DNA from: an uncultured Holdemanella sp. | Lineage (GTDB): Bacteria > Bacillota_I > Bacilli_A > Erysipelotrichales > Erysipelotrichaceae | Assembly: GCF_934754935.1 (NCBI RefSeq) | Contig: NZ_CAKVJB010000010.1 | Coordinates: 4,422-68,421, forward strand | Direction of reading: 5' to 3' | Length of the DNA: 64,000 bases | Part shown: piece by piece, positions 44,447 through 53,807 of the stretch | Position numbering within the stretch: position 1 is the first letter of the stretch | Layout of the letters: the number at the start of each line of letters is the position of its first letter | Notes under the pieces: generated by a model | Databases searched by the model: none | What the model was told of the DNA's origin: nothing | Seen by the model: only the letters and a program-made list of their open reading frames with translations | Program-made: the position numbers and the translations under genes

Positions 44447-47400
44447 CTAAGCCACATATTTTCTTAATATTTGATTCAGTTTTTGTTCATCAATAGGTTT
44501 TGAAATCGAATCATTCATAATCGTTTGATCAATTTCATATTCGGATTGTGCACTCATCGCAACAATTGGAATGGATGGATTAATTTTGTGAATGCATCTA
44601 GCCGCTTCATCCCCATTCATTTTTGGCATCATGATATCCATTAAAATTAAAGAGTATGTATTTGGTTGTTCCTTAACTTTTTCAACCGCCTCTAATCCAT
44701 TCCATGCCTTATCAATATTTACATATTCACCCAAGTAAAACTCGGCCACTTCCATATTGATTTCATTGTCTTCTACTAAAAGAATTTTTTTATTCTTTAA
44801 ATCCAATTTTGAAGCATCTTGTTTTTTATTTTTAGACGAATCCAATTGATAAGTAAGAACCACCTTGATTTGTGTACCTACACCCACTTCACTTTTAACT
44901 TCAATAGTTCCACCCAGCTTATCCACTAAGCCCTTCACAATCGACATACCTAAACCAGTTCCTTCATATCTTGTTCTGGCATCTTGTTTAGCTTGTGAAA
45001 AAGGCGTAAACAGCTGATTTTCAATATAATCTTCACTCATCCCAATTCCTGTGTCTATGATTTCAAATTCAAATGTAACTTTTGAATCATCACTCTTTAT
45101 TTCTCTAACATACGTATCAATTGTGCCATTTGGCTTATTATACTTAATCGCATTCGTCAACAAATTAACAAGAATTCGTCTAAGTTGTAATGCATCACCA
45201 ATTAAATGTGTATGAACTATATTGTCCATATGCTTATGATATGTAATATTTTGAATTGACACTTGGGCATCAATCAAATCACTTATTTCATCAATCACAT
45301 GATTTAAATCAAAGGACTCATTCACAATTTCCATATGATCCGATTGTAATTTTGACATATTTAAAACATCTTCAACCAATTCATTTAAATGGTTCGTCAA
45401 TATTTCAATCTTATTCAAAGAATCATCCAACTTATCCATATCACCCCAGTTTTTACGAATAATCTGCATCATGCCTAAAATACCATTGATCGGCGTACGA
45501 ATATCATGGCTCATGCGATTCATAAAATCCGTTTTCGCTTTACTTTCTAAATCCACCTTTTGATAAGCCAATTGAAGCTGTTTCATTTCTCTATCTTCCT
45601 TTTCATGGAAAGAAGAAGTGTTTCTAAATAATAGAATAGCACGAACTATATTTCGTTCACTTTGAATATCTACATCATAAATTGTTTCTTCACTCATCAA
45701 AATCATTTCTTGAACCCAAATCACTCGATCATCGGACATTTGAATTTGATATTCCACCGTAACATGCTTATCCCCAGCTTTATAGCGATCTAATAGGCTT
45801 TGGCAAGATTCTACAATTTCAAAACTCCCTAAACAATCTTCTAATACATTAGGTTTCCATTGTTTAAAATAAGCTTCATATGAACAAGGTAACATAGGCT
45901 TTTTATTTTTCTGCATATATTTATCATAAATACCATCAATTTGATTTTCTGTTAAATTCACAGAAAAAATAGATTGTGCCATATTCATCAAAGCTTCAAT
46001 ATAATTCGCATTTTCTAAGATGGATTGTTTCAACTGATCATAGTAACGCATCAATTGTTTCTTTTCATCCATCTCTACAGTATTCGAATACATTTTAAAT
46101 CCCAACACAAAATGATGTAGATTTCCATACTCGTCACTATCCAAGTAAACTGCTATGATTTTACCTTTCAATTCTGTATGATTCACTCGATGACAATATG
46201 GTATTTCAAATACAGGATTTTCCTTTGTGACATGCTTATTCAAACTATCCATGTTTAAGACATGACGATAATCCTTTCTTTGATCTTCATTAAACAATTC
46301 ATCTAAGATTTGTTCAATGGCACCCGAATAATTTCCATCTTCAGCTAAGAAGAAAGAATAACCTGCACGCAAAGTAAAATATGCATCTGTCTTGGCATCA
46401 CAATATATACAATCTGAGAAATTAAATCCTTTATCTTTTAATTGTTGAATCACACTTAGAATCAAATCTCTTTTCTTGGCAGCCTCTTTAATTTTTGCCT
46501 GGTTTTTATCAATATACATATTTTTATCTGCCTGACAAAACAATTCGCGCATTGTGAGTCCTAAAAAATCATTTGAATACGCAAAACCAGCCGCATAGCT
46601 TAATGGCATTTCTGTACAATGATCACATACACGTTTTATATTCTCTAAATTTCTTTTTACATCTTCCCTTGTCACATCTTTAAAGAAAGCAATGAATTCA
46701 TCTCCACCATAACGACCTACAAATTGATTTTCATCCACACCTTTACGAAGACTTTTCGCAAACGAATGGATATATAAATCGCCTCTTTCGTGTCCTTGTT
46801 GATTATTAATAATTCTTAGATTATTCAAATCAAATACACAGATTGCCATATTTTGTTCAACTTCTAAAGTAAGAATTTCCTCACACTTATTTTTATTTGG
46901 TAAGCCCGTAGCTTCGTCTAAATAGATTTTACTTTTTAATTCTCGATTTGCCTTCGCATAACGAAAAGCTTTAAAAAGTTCATATAAAATCATAAATATT
47001 AAGACAACAATATCTGCAATTGTCATAAGCTCAAATTGTTTAAGTCGGGTTGCGATTCTTTGTGAATACGATTCCGCAAGGCCGGTCGCTACATCACATA
47101 AGCTAAAAAATATTTCACTCTTCTCAATTATATTTGTATTCTCATAGCCAACTTGTCGCACAATATAAATCTCTTGTTTTAAAGTGTCAAAATAATCATC
47201 TAATTCTTCCATCTTCACCTGAAAAGCCTTGTCATCCAAAGAAACTAAATTTAGCTCTTCACTACCAAAACGAAGACCTTCAATATATCCTTCAACATCC
47301 GCAATCATTTCATCCTGTGGAATTCTAGCATCTTCCAACTTAATGATACGCTGCGTTTTTCCACGCACTAATCCCGCATAATTGACAACACGTGCAGTTC

Positions 47401-47518
47401 CTTGAATACGTGAAACCATCATAATGATGATTAAAATGAGCACAATTAAAAGACTGGTAAATACCGTCATTAAAAAGCGCATTATTTTTGAGAAATGATT
47501 CTTTTTTTTGTTTTTCAT
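44447..47518 (-). CDS. GGDEF-histidine kinase-receiver hybrid
   Basis: 1023 residues. Two membrane helices (about 13-35 and 168-188) enclose an extracellular sensor region. A GGDEF domain (about 195-345) has an intact RYGGDEF near 273, after a canonical LDEATGLPNKNK start, but no RxxD inhibitory site at the usual spacing. A long middle part contains a PAS-like segment. Then come HisKA with phospho-acceptor His in RMSHDIRTP (about 669), HATPase with GTGLGMS (about 857), and a C-terminal receiver with LILMDIMMP (Asp about 960). It could both make c-di-GMP and phosphorylate. No Shine-Dalgarno; the -10 is six bases from ATG. Confidence 0.9.
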   Translation of the reverse strand: MKNKKKNHFSKIMRFLMTVFTSLLIVLILIIIMMVSRIQGTARVVNYAGLVRGKTQRIIKLEDARIPQDEMIADVEGYIEGLRFGSEELNLVSLDDKAFQVKMEELDDYFDTLKQEIYIVRQVGYENTNIIEKSEIFFSLCDVATGLAESYSQRIATRLKQFELMTIADIVVLIFMILYELFKAFRYAKANRELKSKIYLDEATGLPNKNKCEEILTLEVEQNMAICVFDLNNLRIINNQQGHERGDLYIHSFAKSLRKGVDENQFVGRYGGDEFIAFFKDVTREDVKRNLENIKRVCDHCTEMPLSYAAGFAYSNDFLGLTMRELFCQADKNMYIDKNQAKIKEAAKKRDLILSVIQQLKDKGFNFSDCIYCDAKTDAYFTLRAGYSFFLAEDGNYSGAIEQILDELFNEDQRKDYRHVLNMDSLNKHVTKENPVFEIPYCHRVNHTELKGKIIAVYLDSDEYGNLHHFVLGFKMYSNTVEMDEKKQLMRYYDQLKQSILENANYIEALMNMAQSIFSVNLTENQIDGIYDKYMQKNKKPMLPCSYEAYFKQWKPNVLEDCLGSFEIVESCQSLLDRYKAGDKHVTVEYQIQMSDDRVIWVQEMILMSEETIYDVDIQSERNIVRAILLFRNTSSFHEKEDREMKQLQLAYQKVDLESKAKTDFMNRMSHDIRTPINGILGMMQIIRKNWGDMDKLDDSLNKIEILTNHLNELVEDVLNMSKLQSDHMEIVNESFDLNHVIDEISDLIDAQVSIQNITYHKHMDNIVHTHLIGDALQLRRILVNLLTNAIKYNKPNGTIDTYVREIKSDDSKVTFEFEIIDTGIGMSEDYIENQLFTPFSQAKQDARTRYEGTGLGMSIVKGLVDKLGGTIEVKSEVGVGTQIKVVLTYQLDSSKNKKQDASKLDLKNKKILLVEDNEINMEVAEFYLGEYVNIDKAWNGLEAVEKVKEQPNTYSLILMDIMMPKMNGDEAARCIHKINPSIPIVAMSAQSEYEIDQTIMNDSISKPIDEQKLNQILRKYVA

Positions 47519-47524
47519 ACTTTT

Positions 47525-47553
47525 ATTGTATTAAGAAAAACAAAGAATCACAA
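47525..47553 (-). promoter_or_regulatory. Promoter of the hybrid kinase, six bases from ATG
   Basis: TTGTGA (47553-47548), 17-base spacer, TACAAT (47530-47525), then AAAAGT and ATG. It directly follows the U tract of the upstream terminator. Confidence 0.6.
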
Positions 47554-47584
47554 GAAAAAAGGACAAATCTAATGATTCATCCTT
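47552..47584 (-). terminator. Intrinsic terminator of the 47569 small gene
   Basis: Stem AAGGATGAAT/ATTTGTCCTT (two G-U pairs), six-base loop containing the stop codon, T-rich tail on the minus strand. Confidence 0.75.
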
Positions 47585-47790
47585 CTCTTGATCCATATCA
47601 TGATCCATATGCAAATTCCAATCACCATGAAACTAAATCCAATGAGTTCCAAAGCTGTCCCTTCATGCATTAAGCCATCATCCCCTACATACGCATTGAT
47701 TTTCCCCTTTAAAAACAAGAATACTAGACCTGCAATCAAAAATAAATTTGCGATAAAAGTAGGTGTAAAAACACGATCCTTTTGATTCAT
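47569..47790 (-). CDS. Small two-helix membrane protein, unknown
   Basis: 73 residues, with membrane segments at about 10-28 and 47-67 separated by a short loop (GKINAYVGDDGLMHEG), ending in Lys-Arg. I do not recognise a family. AAGGGG lies nine bases before the ATG, and a terminator follows, supporting a real gene. It lies upstream of the hybrid kinase on the same strand, separated by the terminator. Confidence 0.65.
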   Translation of the reverse strand: MNQKDRVFTPTFIANLFLIAGLVFLFLKGKINAYVGDDGLMHEGTALELIGFSFMVIGICIWIMIWIKRRMNH

Positions 47791-47858
47791 CTAAAACATC
47801 CCCTTAATATTTTGTAGTATTATACCACTTCTCACCTTTATTTAGTCTTAAATTTCTC

Positions 47859-47887
47859 TTAACTTTCTAAGCATTTGATTGTACAAT
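47859..47887 (+). promoter_or_regulatory. Promoter of the zinc-ribbon small gene
   Basis: TTAACT, 17-base spacer, TACAAT on the plus strand, 29 bases before the ATG at 47917. Confidence 0.65.
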
Positions 47888-47916
47888 AGATGAGAATAAA
47901 AGAAGGAAGGATTCTT

Positions 47917-48141
47917 ATGCAAAACATTGATGAATTAGTTGATTTACACGAATGCCCTCTATGCGAAGGTGGTTCGATTCTAGAAGAAGAAGGAAACGGA
48001 TTCTATGCACAATGCATGGATTGTGGCTGCTATACAGTTCACGTTGATTATAAAAACGAAGAAGATCGTTTAGAAGCGGCTAAAAGAGCGGCTGAACTAT
48101 TTAATACAGGTAAAGTATTAAAATCAAATCCTGGTGAATAA
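47917..48141 (+). CDS. Lar-like zinc-ribbon small protein
   Basis: 74 residues from ATG 47917 (GAAGGA upstream); the in-frame upstream ATG at 47890 lacks a ribosome-binding site. Two Cys pairs (ECPLCEGG and QCMDCGCY) form a zinc ribbon, followed by an acidic/helical tail (DRLEAAKRAAELFNTG). The layout resembles Lar-type restriction-alleviation proteins found in phages, but here it is chromosomal with no phage genes. Its true function is unknown. Confidence 0.65.
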   Translation: MQNIDELVDLHECPLCEGGSILEEEGNGFYAQCMDCGCYTVHVDYKNEEDRLEAAKRAAELFNTGKVLKSNPGE

Positions 48142-48145
48142 AGAA

Positions 48146-48180
48146 AATGAGTGAATCAATTCCACTCATTTTTTTATTTG
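48146..48180. terminator. Bidirectional intrinsic terminator
   Basis: Stem AATGAGTG/CACTCATT, nine-base loop, T runs on both strands. It serves the zinc-ribbon gene and the convergent MATE gene. Confidence 0.85.
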
Positions 48181-49541
48181 ATTGAATTTTGATCTAACCA
48201 CTTACCACGAACCATACGAATAAAGAATATAATACCCCTAAACACAAGTTCGAAAGTCATTGTAATCCATACACCAATCACACCATATCGCTTTGTGAAG
48301 ATGATAATCGGTAAAACACGCATGCCCCACATACTCAAGGCATTTAGAACAAAAGGACGCTTACTATCTCCAGCACCACGTAATGCTCCCATAACTACAA
48401 TACTTATCGCAAACAATGGTTCTGAAAAAGAAACAATTCTTAAACATTCACTAGCTCCATCTATGACTTTTTGACTAGTTGTAAGGGTTGAAGCTAAAAA
48501 TGGTGCAAACACAAACATAATAATACTCATGAAGATGACAAGAATAAACGACAATAATGTAGTTAAATACGCAAAGCGTTTCGCCATATCTTTTCGTTTT
48601 GCCCCAATACTTTGTCCAACCAACGTCGTTGCAGCACCACCAATTCCATAGGCCGGTAAATAACATAAGCCTTCTGCAGATACAGCCACATAATTGATGG
48701 CCACACTGATTGCACCCATACTAGAAACAACACCTGTCATTACAACTTGAGCTAAAGATAATGTAACTCTTTCAAGTCCTGCAGGAATTGATAGATTGAC
48801 TACATTTTTTAAAATATCTTTGTCAAACTTCCAAGACTCATCTCCCAAAAGACGTAATGATTTTTCCTTTTTGACAACAATATACATTAAGATAAAACCT
48901 ACAACCAATTGTGCCATTCCCGTACCAAGTGCAGCTCCTGCAACACCTAAATTCAATATATAAATAAAGAAATAGTTAAAAGCAACATCAAAAACACACA
49001 TCGAAATATTCATAAGACTTGGAAGCACAGCATTTCCTGAACACCTTAACATTCCCGAATGTAACATGGCCATCATATTAAATGGAATAAAAGCCCCTAC
49101 AATAGCTAAATATAAAGTGGCATCTTTACAAATGGAAGGATCTGCCCCTAATAAAGTAGGCAAATAAAAACTGGCCCCTACTACAATCAAAGCCATACAT
49201 AAGCCAAAAATAACATTAAAAAGTATCGACTGACAAACAACTTGCCTAGCCAATTTATTTTTACCTGCCCCTAAATATTGGGCTACCTGCACCGAAAAGC
49301 CTAATACAGCCGCTGTACAAATACCACCAAATAACCATGTCGTACTCGCAACAACACCAATGGCTGCCGTAGCCTTGTAACCTAAAGATCCAACCATCGC
49401 TGTATCAATATAGCTCATAGCCGTTCCAACCAATTGTTCTAATATGGCAGGTACAGATAATAAAATGACAATTTTTAATTGATCTTTAAAATCTATTTTT
49501 TTATTTTCACGCATCTGCGCCGTTATTTCCATCATGTTCAT
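48174..49541 (-). CDS. MATE family efflux transporter
   Basis: 455 residues from ATG 49541; the ATG at 49583 lies inside the murA terminator hairpin and is rejected. Starts at 49535, 49532 or 49514 are alternatives. Twelve membrane helices in two MatE repeats, each with the family's VGxxxG-type segment (MSYIDTAMVGSLGYKATAAIG). It exports organic cations or drugs using Na+ or H+. No Shine-Dalgarno; TATAAT ends six bases before ATG, predicting a leaderless message. Confidence 0.88.
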   Translation of the reverse strand: MNMMEITAQMRENKKIDFKDQLKIVILLSVPAILEQLVGTAMSYIDTAMVGSLGYKATAAIGVVASTTWLFGGICTAAVLGFSVQVAQYLGAGKNKLARQVVCQSILFNVIFGLCMALIVVGASFYLPTLLGADPSICKDATLYLAIVGAFIPFNMMAMLHSGMLRCSGNAVLPSLMNISMCVFDVAFNYFFIYILNLGVAGAALGTGMAQLVVGFILMYIVVKKEKSLRLLGDESWKFDKDILKNVVNLSIPAGLERVTLSLAQVVMTGVVSSMGAISVAINYVAVSAEGLCYLPAYGIGGAATTLVGQSIGAKRKDMAKRFAYLTTLLSFILVIFMSIIMFVFAPFLASTLTTSQKVIDGASECLRIVSFSEPLFAISIVVMGALRGAGDSKRPFVLNALSMWGMRVLPIIIFTKRYGVIGVWITMTFELVFRGIIFFIRMVRGKWLDQNSIK

Positions 49542-49547
49542 AAAATG

Positions 49548-49576
49548 ATTATACAAAGAAAAAAGATGTATGTCAC
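49548..49576 (-). promoter_or_regulatory. MATE promoter inside the murA terminator; six bases from ATG
   Basis: GTGACA (49576-49571) lies in the terminator loop and arm, 17-base spacer made of the arm and U tract, TATAAT (49553-49548), then CATTTT and ATG. Confidence 0.65.
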
Positions 49577-49586
49577 CATACATCTT
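49555..49586 (-). terminator. Intrinsic terminator of murA
   Basis: Ten-base perfect stem AAGATGTATG/CATACATCTT with a four-base loop and TTTTTTC on the minus strand, just after the murA stop. Confidence 0.92.
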
Positions 49587-50853
49587 AATCTTCTACCTCT
49601 TCACGCCACATTTTAGCGCCTAAATGAGCTAACTTACCATCCAAGTTATCATATCCACGATCAATGTGATAAATATCATGAATTTCTGTAACACCATCTG
49701 CCATCAAGGCTGCGATCACAAGTCCTGCACCACAACGAAGATCTGTTGCGGTTACTTTTGAACCATGTAACTTTGTTTTTCCATTGATAAATGCACTTGG
49801 TGTGTGTACATCAATATTTGCGCCCATTTTATTTAATTCCGCACAATGCTTAAAGCGCTCTGTATAAATTGTCTCTGTGACAACAGACTGTCCTTCACAT
49901 TGCGTTAATAATACAGTAAATGGTTGCTGGACATCTGTCGCAAATCCAGGATATGGTTTAGTCAATATTTCTGTGCGTTTTAACGGCTTATCACTCTTAA
50001 ATACATGAATAAAATCCGAACCCACTTCCATATTGATTCCCACTTCTTGAAGCTTCATAACAATAGCTTCCAAGTGCTGCGGAATAATATTCTCAATTCG
50101 CATATCATTGGCCATAGCGGCTGCCATGATCACATATGTAGCTGCTTCAATACGATCTGGAATAATTTCATGAATACATCCCTTTAAGTAATCAACACCA
50201 TCAATGACTAATGTACTTGTACCCATACCATGAATTCTTGCGCCCATTTTATTCAATAAAGTCGCAATATCAATGATTTCCGGTTCACGTGCCGCATTTT
50301 CAATGACAGTTCTTCCTTTTGCGTAAACAGCTGCCATCATAATGTTGATTGTAGCCCCTACACTAGAGATATCTAAGAAAATATTTGTTCCTTTTAATTC
50401 TTTCGCATCCAATATATAACATCCATTTTCATATTGAATATTAGCACCCAAAGCCTCAAAGCCCTTCAAGTGTAAATCAATAGGTCTAGGACCCAAATAA
50501 CACCCTCCAGGCATCTTGATTTCTACATGTCCAAATTTTCCTAACAACGCACCCATAAAGTAGTAGCTTGCTCTTAATTTTGAAACAGCCTTAGATACCA
50601 TAGGAATATTTTCCATATGAGTAGGATCTATATATAATGTTTCTTCATCTCGTTTTTCAACATAAACACCAAGTTCATTCAATAAAACGATCAAAGACTG
50701 TACATCCGAAATATTAGGTACACCATAAATTGTTACTGGCTCATTTCCTAAAACACACGCTGGAATTAAAGCCACAGTCGCATTTTTAGAACCACTAATA
50801 CGAACTGTTCCATTTAAATGATGTCCACCTTCAATTTTAATGACTTTTTCCAT
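49585..50853 (-). CDS. murA: UDP-N-acetylglucosamine 1-carboxyvinyltransferase
   Basis: 422 residues. First committed step of peptidoglycan synthesis: PEP plus UDP-GlcNAc to enolpyruvyl-UDP-GlcNAc. The substrate Lys/Asn are in GSKNATVAL near residue 22, and the fosfomycin-reactive Cys is in PGGCYLGPRP near 115, so it should be fosfomycin-sensitive. GGGGG precedes the ATG. Single gene. Confidence 0.96.
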   Translation of the reverse strand: MEKVIKIEGGHHLNGTVRISGSKNATVALIPACVLGNEPVTIYGVPNISDVQSLIVLLNELGVYVEKRDEETLYIDPTHMENIPMVSKAVSKLRASYYFMGALLGKFGHVEIKMPGGCYLGPRPIDLHLKGFEALGANIQYENGCYILDAKELKGTNIFLDISSVGATINIMMAAVYAKGRTVIENAAREPEIIDIATLLNKMGARIHGMGTSTLVIDGVDYLKGCIHEIIPDRIEAATYVIMAAAMANDMRIENIIPQHLEAIVMKLQEVGINMEVGSDFIHVFKSDKPLKRTEILTKPYPGFATDVQQPFTVLLTQCEGQSVVTETIYTERFKHCAELNKMGANIDVHTPSAFINGKTKLHGSKVTATDLRCGAGLVIAALMADGVTEIHDIYHIDRGYDNLDGKLAHLGAKMWREEVED

Positions 50854-50886
50854 TCATTTTCCCCCATTTCAAGGTAATGCCTATCT

Positions 50887-50892
50887 ATTATA
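50887..50892 (-). promoter_or_regulatory. -10 box before murA
   Basis: TATAAT on the minus strand about 33 bases before the ATG; the -35 (TAGATT) is poor. Confidence 0.4.
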
Positions 50893-50943
50893 GCCTATTC
50901 AATCCGGATAATCTAGAAAAATATTGTAAATTCCAAAAGCCAT

Positions 50944-52797
50944 CTATTTTAAATGTTGTTCCATCCAATTTGTGATTTCATTTAAACGACGCAAACGATG
51001 TTGAGGAAGTCCTGTACGTGATAAATCATGATTTTCACCATGGAACAAGCACATACGAGCCTCGATATTTTGATCCAACAACGCGTTCAACATTTGTAGA
51101 CCCTCACAAAGTGGACAACGATAATCCTCATCTGAGTGAATAAACAATGTTGGTGTCTTTACATTACGCGCATATTTCAATGGTGAATGCCACCATAATT
51201 TTTCTGGATTCTCATCATATGTAGCTAATTGTTGATCTTGCGCAAAATATGGTCCAATATCACTTGTCTGAGAGAATGAAATCCAGTTTGCGATACTTCT
51301 TTGACTTGCTGCACACGCAAAACGATCTGTATGACCAATGATCCAGTTTGTCATAAATCCACCATAACTACCACCAGTTACACCGACTTTACTAGCATCG
51401 ATTTGAGGATATGTTTCCAAAACTTTATCTGTAAACTGCATTAATTCATCATAATCAATCGTTCCATATTTTCCACGGATGTCCATAAATTCATTGCCAC
51501 GTCCATCCGATCCATGAATATTACAGAAGAATACAAAATAGCCTTTACTTGCCCATACTTGCATTTCATGATAGAACACTTTTCCATATACAGTTTTAGG
51601 ACCACCATGAATATCTAAAATAGCTGGATATTTTTTAGTTTCATCATAATCTTTTGGCAACAATACCCATCCTGTTAAATCTTCACCAAAACTTACTTCG
51701 ACAGGATCAGCCACATATGTATCTTCCATCTTATTAAAGTCAGACAATTGAGTTACTTTTCCATCTTGAACCTTATATAATTGTTGAAGGCTCGCCACAT
51801 CAGCTCCAATAAAATACAATGTGTCATCTTCAAATGCGAAAGTTTGAATCGTTCCTGACCATTCAAATACCAATTCAATCTTTCCATTTTCTAATTTATA
51901 TAAATTATTATGATCATAAATCGTTGATACAAAATATAAAGCTTGATCTTTTACTAAAGTGGCATTTCCGGCAACTAAAGCACAATCCGTACCTACGCTG
52001 TTACCAACACATTCTTGCCAATCGGCAATTAAATTAAAATCTTGATCAAAGAATTTTGGATTTTCATTCAAACCATATTTTTCATGTGTACTCGCAACAA
52101 GAACCAATTTATCATCCACAAAATTAAAGTCTTGAATACTTCTTTTTCCAGCTTCTACAACTGTACTAACCGAACCATCATACTTATAAAGATCTTCATA
52201 TAAAGCTTGTTTGCGTGTCCAGTTTTGACCTGTATAGTACAAAGCACCATCATGAATTTTTGCGTTAGATACATCAAAAGTACCTTCTGTAACACAAACT
52301 AGTTCTTTTGTATCTAAATCATATGTATATAAATGACTACGATGTTTATTTGTGACTCCCTGACCATTCATATAGAAAGGAATCTCATCAAATACTTCGT
52401 AATCACTTTCTTCTTCCACTAGTTTTTCTTTCGTCAATAATACAAGTGTATTCTCATTTAAATATCCCAATACATTCATTCCTGGTTTATCAAAGCGAGC
52501 AATTTCTTTAGCTTCTCCACCATTTAAAGATAAACGATATAAAGAAGTGGATTTTTCAATATTTTTACGATTTCCACAGAATAGAATCGAATTCTTGTTT
52601 TCAATATAAAAACTAGCTTCTTTTCCAAAAGAAGTTAAATCATATACTTCATCATTCTTTACACATTTTAATGTGTATTCATAAGCATTGTCTTTTTCTG
52701 CTGCTACTCCATCAACAAAGACTTTTACGCCATCTTTCACTTTTAAATTTCCATAAAAGTGATAAGACAATAAATCATTAATTTCAACTGACTTCAT
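50944..52797 (-). CDS. S9-family (prolyl oligopeptidase-like) serine peptidase
   Basis: 617 residues. An N-terminal beta-propeller-like region (about 1-360) precedes an alpha/beta hydrolase domain. Nucleophile Ser477 in GGSYGG, Asp558 in HSDEDYR and His590 in GENHDLS make the catalytic triad. It belongs to the acylaminoacyl-peptidase/dipeptidyl-aminopeptidase group and hydrolyses short peptides. There is no signal peptide, so it is cytosolic. GGAGGG precedes the ATG. It lies just after the fba terminator. Confidence 0.9.
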   Translation of the reverse strand: MKSVEINDLLSYHFYGNLKVKDGVKVFVDGVAAEKDNAYEYTLKCVKNDEVYDLTSFGKEASFYIENKNSILFCGNRKNIEKSTSLYRLSLNGGEAKEIARFDKPGMNVLGYLNENTLVLLTKEKLVEEESDYEVFDEIPFYMNGQGVTNKHRSHLYTYDLDTKELVCVTEGTFDVSNAKIHDGALYYTGQNWTRKQALYEDLYKYDGSVSTVVEAGKRSIQDFNFVDDKLVLVASTHEKYGLNENPKFFDQDFNLIADWQECVGNSVGTDCALVAGNATLVKDQALYFVSTIYDHNNLYKLENGKIELVFEWSGTIQTFAFEDDTLYFIGADVASLQQLYKVQDGKVTQLSDFNKMEDTYVADPVEVSFGEDLTGWVLLPKDYDETKKYPAILDIHGGPKTVYGKVFYHEMQVWASKGYFVFFCNIHGSDGRGNEFMDIRGKYGTIDYDELMQFTDKVLETYPQIDASKVGVTGGSYGGFMTNWIIGHTDRFACAASQRSIANWISFSQTSDIGPYFAQDQQLATYDENPEKLWWHSPLKYARNVKTPTLFIHSDEDYRCPLCEGLQMLNALLDQNIEARMCLFHGENHDLSRTGLPQHRLRRLNEITNWMEQHLK

Positions 52798-52815
52798 GTT
52801 TTTCCCTCCAAATTA

Positions 52816-52844
52816 TGCAAAAAGCAGGCTTTAAAGCCTGCTTT
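52816..52844 (-). terminator. Intrinsic terminator of fba
   Basis: Nine-base stem AAAGCAGGC/GCCTGCTTT with a six-base loop, then TTGCAT on the minus strand; the U run is short. Confidence 0.75.
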
Positions 52845-52859
52845 ACTTAAAAACTTTAA

Positions 52860-53729
52860 TTATTCAGCTTTTCCAGCAGAACCAAAGAAGTTTTCCATCA
52901 TTTCTTTACATAATGCAGTGATTGCATCAGCACCTGGTTTTAATAATTTACGTGGATCGTATCCTTTTCCTTCTTGGTCTTTTCCAGCTTCGATGTATTT
53001 ACGAGTTGCTTCAGCAAATACTAATTGGCATTCAGTATTAACGTTAACTTTAGAAACACCTAATGTGATAGCTTTTTGAACTTGTTCACGAGGGATTCCT
53101 GAACCACCGTGTAATACTAATGGTTTACCATTTGTAGCGTTTTGGATTTCTCCTAAACGATCAAAGTTTAATCCAGCCCAGTTTGCAGGATATTTACCGT
53201 GGATATTTCCGATACCAGCTGCTAAGAAGTCTACGCCTAATTCAGCGATAGTTTTACATTCTTCAGGGTCAGCTAATTCACCAGCAGATACGACACCGTC
53301 TTCTTCTCCACCGATTCCACCAACTTCACATTCAATTGATAATCCTTTTGAGTGTGCTAAGGCGATCATTTCTTTTGATTTTTCTAAGTTTTCTTCGAAT
53401 GCATAGTGAGAACCATCGAACATTACAGAAGTAAATCCTGCTTCGATAGCAGCTTTTGCACCTTCATATGAACCGTGGTCCAAGTGTAAAGCTACAGGAA
53501 CTGTAATTCCCATTGCATCGTGGATTTCTTTTACCATAGCAGCAACTGTTTTGAAACCACACATATATTTAGCAGCACCTTCAGATACTCCTAACATAAC
53601 TGGTGATTTAGCTTCTTCAGCAGCAGCTAAGATAGCTTTTGTCCATTCTAAGTTATTGATGTTGAAAGCACCAATCGCATAGTGCCCTTCGTGAGCTTTG
53701 TTGATCATTTCAGTAGCAGATACTAACAT
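52860..53729 (-). CDS. fba: Class II fructose-bisphosphate aldolase
   Basis: 289 residues. Zn-dependent glycolytic aldolase. LHLDHGSYEGAKAAIEAGF with the zinc His, DGSH, GIGNIHGKYP and LHGGSGIP give the zinc and phosphate sites. AAAGGAGG precedes the ATG. It has its own unit between dnaI and the S9 peptidase; a TTTTCA-17-TAGAAT is a weak promoter candidate. Codon use looks biased toward a small codon set, as in highly expressed genes. Confidence 0.97.
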   Translation of the reverse strand: MLVSATEMINKAHEGHYAIGAFNINNLEWTKAILAAAEEAKSPVMLGVSEGAAKYMCGFKTVAAMVKEIHDAMGITVPVALHLDHGSYEGAKAAIEAGFTSVMFDGSHYAFEENLEKSKEMIALAHSKGLSIECEVGGIGGEEDGVVSAGELADPEECKTIAELGVDFLAAGIGNIHGKYPANWAGLNFDRLGEIQNATNGKPLVLHGGSGIPREQVQKAITLGVSKVNVNTECQLVFAEATRKYIEAGKDQEGKGYDPRKLLKPGADAITALCKEMMENFFGSAGKAE

Positions 53730-53807
53730 TACTCTATTCCTCCTTTAAACATTTCTGTCATAACTATTCTACTCCATATCGCCTAATTTGAAAAGTGAAA
53801 TTATTAA

